A stretch of 6,998 nucleotides of DNA from Acidimicrobiaceae bacterium (GTDB taxonomy: Bacteria; Actinomycetota; Acidimicrobiia; Acidimicrobiales; RAAP-2): contig JAUTXB010000238.1 in assembly GCA_030838245.1 (NCBI GenBank), positions 1 to 6,998 of the forward strand. Reading direction: 5' to 3'. The translations under genes were made by a program, and so were the position numbers. The notes beneath the pieces are model-generated. The model was not told the DNA's origin, ran no database searches, and saw only the letters and a program-made list of their open reading frames with translations. This document shows, in pieces, positions 5,113 to 6,998 of the stretch (its first letter is position 1; every line of letters begins with the position of its first letter).

Positions 5113-6843
5113 TCACGGGGCCAACTCGTAGCGCCCGGGCGGCGCTTCGATCGTCGGGTGTCGTTCGCTGCCGAGACGGGTTGGTGCGCATCGCGGCTCG
5201 CCCGACCGTGACCCGGCCCAGTGCGCCCACTGTTCCCACCACGAGCCCGGGTGGGACTCGGACCCGTCCAACCACTGGTCAGGGTCTGATCCCTGCACCG
5301 GTCCGAGGGAGACGCTCATCTTGGGATTGCCGGGCGGGTTGACCAGGCTCTGGATGTGGCCCGAGCGGGACAAGGCGAACTGGCTTGAGCCGCCGAGGAG
5401 CTGCGTGGTCGCGTAACAAGCCTTCCAGTCGGTCAGATGGTCGGTGCGGGCGGCGACGACGAAGGCGTCACACTCGACCTTGCCCAGGTCGACCGGGGAC
5501 CCGAGCACCGAGAACGTCCCCCGAGCCAGCGAGTTGTTGGCGAACATGTCCAAGAAGTCGGCGTGGAGCCCGGCCGGCAGGCGGGTGGGGTCGGCGTTCC
5601 AGGAGAGCACGTCGAAGGCGGGTGGCCGGTCGCCGAGGAGGTTGGAGCCGACCCAGTAGTTCCAGATGAGGTCGTTCGGTCGCAGCATGCAGAACAGGGC
5701 GGCGGCCTGGTGGGCGGGCAGGACGCCCCGGCGGCGGGTCTGCTCCAGGGCCTTGTCGACCACGCGCTGGCTCCCGAACAGGCCGATCATGGTGGGGACG
5801 GAGAAGTCGAGAAGGGTGACGGCGAAGGTGGCCGCGTTGACCAGGGTCTCCTGGGTGGCAGCCAGGTGGCCGAGGAGGCCTGCGGTGGTGATCCCGCCTG
5901 CGCACAACGAGACGGTGTTGACCTGGTCGGCGCCGGAGATCTCGGTGGCCGCCACCAGCGCCTCTTTGACCCCGGCCACGTAGGTGTCGAGGTTCCAGTG
6001 GCGGTGCTCGGCCGTGGGGTTGCGCCAGCTCACCAGGAACATCTGGAAGCCCTGCCCGACCGCGTACTCGACGAAGCTCCGACCCGGGGCGAGGTCCATG
6101 AAGTAGTACTTGTTGATTTGTGGCGGTACCAGCACGATCGGAGTGGTGCGGACGGTCTCGGTGGTCGGGGTGTACTGCAGCAGCTCGCACACCTCGTTGC
6201 GGAAGACGACCGCCCCGGGCGTGACGGCCAGGTTTCGCCCGACCTCGAATGCGTCCGGGTCGGCGGTGCGGGGGAGGCCGTGGTTGAACCGGACATCACG
6301 AGCGATGTTGGCCAGTCCCGACACGACGCTCCGGCCTCCGGTCTCGTAGGCCCGGACGACGGCGTCGGGATTGAGGGCGAGCACGTTTGTCGGCGCCAGG
6401 GCCGAGGTGACCAGGGCGGTGGCGAACCGGGCCCGCTCCCGGGTGCGCCAATCGAGATCGGCCTCCTCGACCAGGTCGAATGCGGTCTTGGAACAGGCCA
6501 GATACGTCTGGCCGAGCCGTCGGAAGGCACGGTTCTCCGTCCAGGCCCGGTTGGCGAACCGACGGTCGGTCGGCTCGGGGGCGACGGTGGACTTGCCCAC
6601 CGCGATCTTGGACAGCTCGACGCCGAGGCCGGCCATTCGGCGAGGGAGGGCGCCGGTGGCTGTGCGGGCCGCCACCCGGACCACGGCATCGGCCAGGCCG
6701 AGCGGGTCGACGCCGCCCAGGAGCCGCGCCGCCACTGACCGCGGGCTCTGTCGAGCGAGTGACTTGTTGTCGCCCAAAAACACCTGGCCTCCGATGCCGG
6801 GGGAGCTCGTGCCGAAACGACCGGATAGCGGCCGCGTGTCCAT
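5113..6843 (-). CDS. phaC: Polyhydroxyalkanoate synthase, class II-like (PhaC)
   Basis: Polymerises (R)-3-hydroxyacyl-CoA into polyhydroxyalkanoate with release of CoA, at the granule surface. 576 residues, typical for single-subunit class I/II synthases. The N-terminal PhaC domain has GKSTVAPEPTDRRFANRAW at 84-102 and APTNVLALNP at 150-159; then VPPQINKYYFMDLAP at 239-253 and SWRNPT at 272-277. The lipase-like box SLCAGG at 312-317 carries the nucleophile Cys314; RPNDLIWNYWVGSNLLG at 388-404 and the WNADPTRLPA region at 415-424 follow. The general acid/base residues are Asp468 (ARTDHLTDW) and His496 (SRSGHIQSL), with NPPGNPK after it. Many of these blocks match the Pseudomonas medium-chain synthases more closely than the Cupriavidus class I enzyme (from memory), hence class II-like. 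The C-terminus APTRLGSERHP...PPGRY is complete. ATG at 6843 is preceded by GGGGAG at 4 nt and immediately by an in-frame TGA, so no upstream start is possible. First gene of the operon. Confidence 0.95.
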   Translation of the reverse strand: MDTRPLSGRFGTSSPGIGGQVFLGDNKSLARQSPRSVAARLLGGVDPLGLADAVVRVAARTATGALPRRMAGLGVELSKIAVGKSTVAPEPTDRRFANRAWTENRAFRRLGQTYLACSKTAFDLVEEADLDWRTRERARFATALVTSALAPTNVLALNPDAVVRAYETGGRSVVSGLANIARDVRFNHGLPRTADPDAFEVGRNLAVTPGAVVFRNEVCELLQYTPTTETVRTTPIVLVPPQINKYYFMDLAPGRSFVEYAVGQGFQMFLVSWRNPTAEHRHWNLDTYVAGVKEALVAATEISGADQVNTVSLCAGGITTAGLLGHLAATQETLVNAATFAVTLLDFSVPTMIGLFGSQRVVDKALEQTRRRGVLPAHQAAALFCMLRPNDLIWNYWVGSNLLGDRPPAFDVLSWNADPTRLPAGLHADFLDMFANNSLARGTFSVLGSPVDLGKVECDAFVVAARTDHLTDWKACYATTQLLGGSSQFALSRSGHIQSLVNPPGNPKMSVSLGPVQGSDPDQWLDGSESHPGSWWEQWAHWAGSRSGEPRCAPTRLGSERHPTIEAPPGRYELAP

Positions 6844-6847
6844 TCAA

Positions 6848-6853
6848 CTCCCC
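6848..6853 (-). promoter_or_regulatory. Ribosome binding site of phaC
   Basis: GGGGAG on the minus strand lies 4 nt before the ATG at 6843. The in-frame TGA at 6844-6846 fixes this as the most upstream possible start. Confidence 0.65.
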
Positions 6854-6854
6854 G

Positions 6855-6891
6855 TGGATGTCCATTTATGGAACAGAAGGTTTCCATTGGA
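6855..6891. promoter_or_regulatory. Cluster of TGGA/TCCA dyads upstream of phaC
   Basis: Three overlapping or adjacent dyads share the same half-site: TGGA-TG-TCCA (6855-6864), TCCAT-TT-ATGGA (6861-6872) and TCCA-T-TGGA (6883-6891). The second and third begin 22 bp apart, about two helical turns, so a dimeric regulator could bind both on one face. The block is AT-rich for this genome and lies 12-48 bp upstream of the phaC start codon, where the promoter should be. The minus-strand CATAAA at 6864-6869 could be a weak -10 element; no clear -35 was found. Confidence 0.4.
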
Positions 6892-6998
6892 TAAACGGTG
6901 TACGGCGCGCAGGTGACCGCCTGCGGGCCGGGACGAAACAGCGCGAGGTGGTCTGTCGCCGCTGGGAGGTGACCAACCTTTCACCACGGGGACATGTT
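6892..6998. other. Non-coding flank upstream of phaC, to the window edge
   Basis: No supported gene lies here. It holds an inverted repeat, CGCAGG (6908-6913) and CCTGCG (6920-6925) with a 6-nt loop, and a direct repeat AGGTGACC at 6911-6918 and 6967-6974, 56 bp apart. At the extreme right, ATG at 6994-6996 on + follows GGGG at 6988-6991, so a divergent gene could begin there, but only the start codon would be in view. Confidence 0.4.

Noticed and set aside
5437..6738. 433-codon open frame on + opposite phaC
   Set aside because: Low-complexity Gly/Val/Glu/Asp-rich translation without recognisable motifs; phaC on the other strand has a complete catalytic triad and family blocks.
6994..6996. 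Start of a divergent gene on + at the right edge
   Set aside because: An ATG after GGGG is visible, but only five bases remain; there is not enough sequence to support a gene.

Overview
The window is a compact, GC-rich (about two-thirds G+C by eye) bacterial chromosomal segment. Codons strongly prefer G or C at the third position, two genes start with GTG, and spacers are short. With the gene families present (a DHA2 drug exporter, a CYP124/CYP125-like P450, and a polyhydroxyalkanoate locus), this suggests a member of the Actinomycetota, possibly an uncultured or environmental lineage. The taxonomic call is inference from style and content only.

Layout from left to right: (1) the 3' part of a 14-helix MFS exporter on +, cut by the left edge; (2) a convergent cytochrome P450 on -, only 22 bp from the exporter stop; (3) a 172-bp divergent promoter region containing a dyad and a near-match to the KstR-type operator consensus; (4) an intracellular poly(3-hydroxybutyrate) depolymerase (phaZ, Cys-nucleophile type) on +; (5) a 30-bp convergent spacer with a small hairpin; (6) a three-gene operon on - read from the right: PHA synthase (phaC, class II-like), a 97-residue phasin-like protein, and a GST-fold protein; (7) about 155 bp upstream of phaC, containing several short dyads.

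Functionally, the core is a polyhydroxyalkanoate cycle. PhaC polymerises (R)-3-hydroxyacyl-CoA into granules, the small protein probably coats them, and PhaZ mobilises the polymer. The monomer-supply genes (phaA, phaB, phaJ) are not in the window. The GST-like protein is the unexpected operon member. The P450 and exporter are neighbours without a proven link, although the P450 shares the promoter region of phaZ. I saw no RNA genes, CRISPR arrays, insertion sequences or integrase-associated repeats. Nothing here is clearly a new system. The most noteworthy points are the mixed synthase/depolymerase pairing, the GST-like operon partner and the candidate operators.
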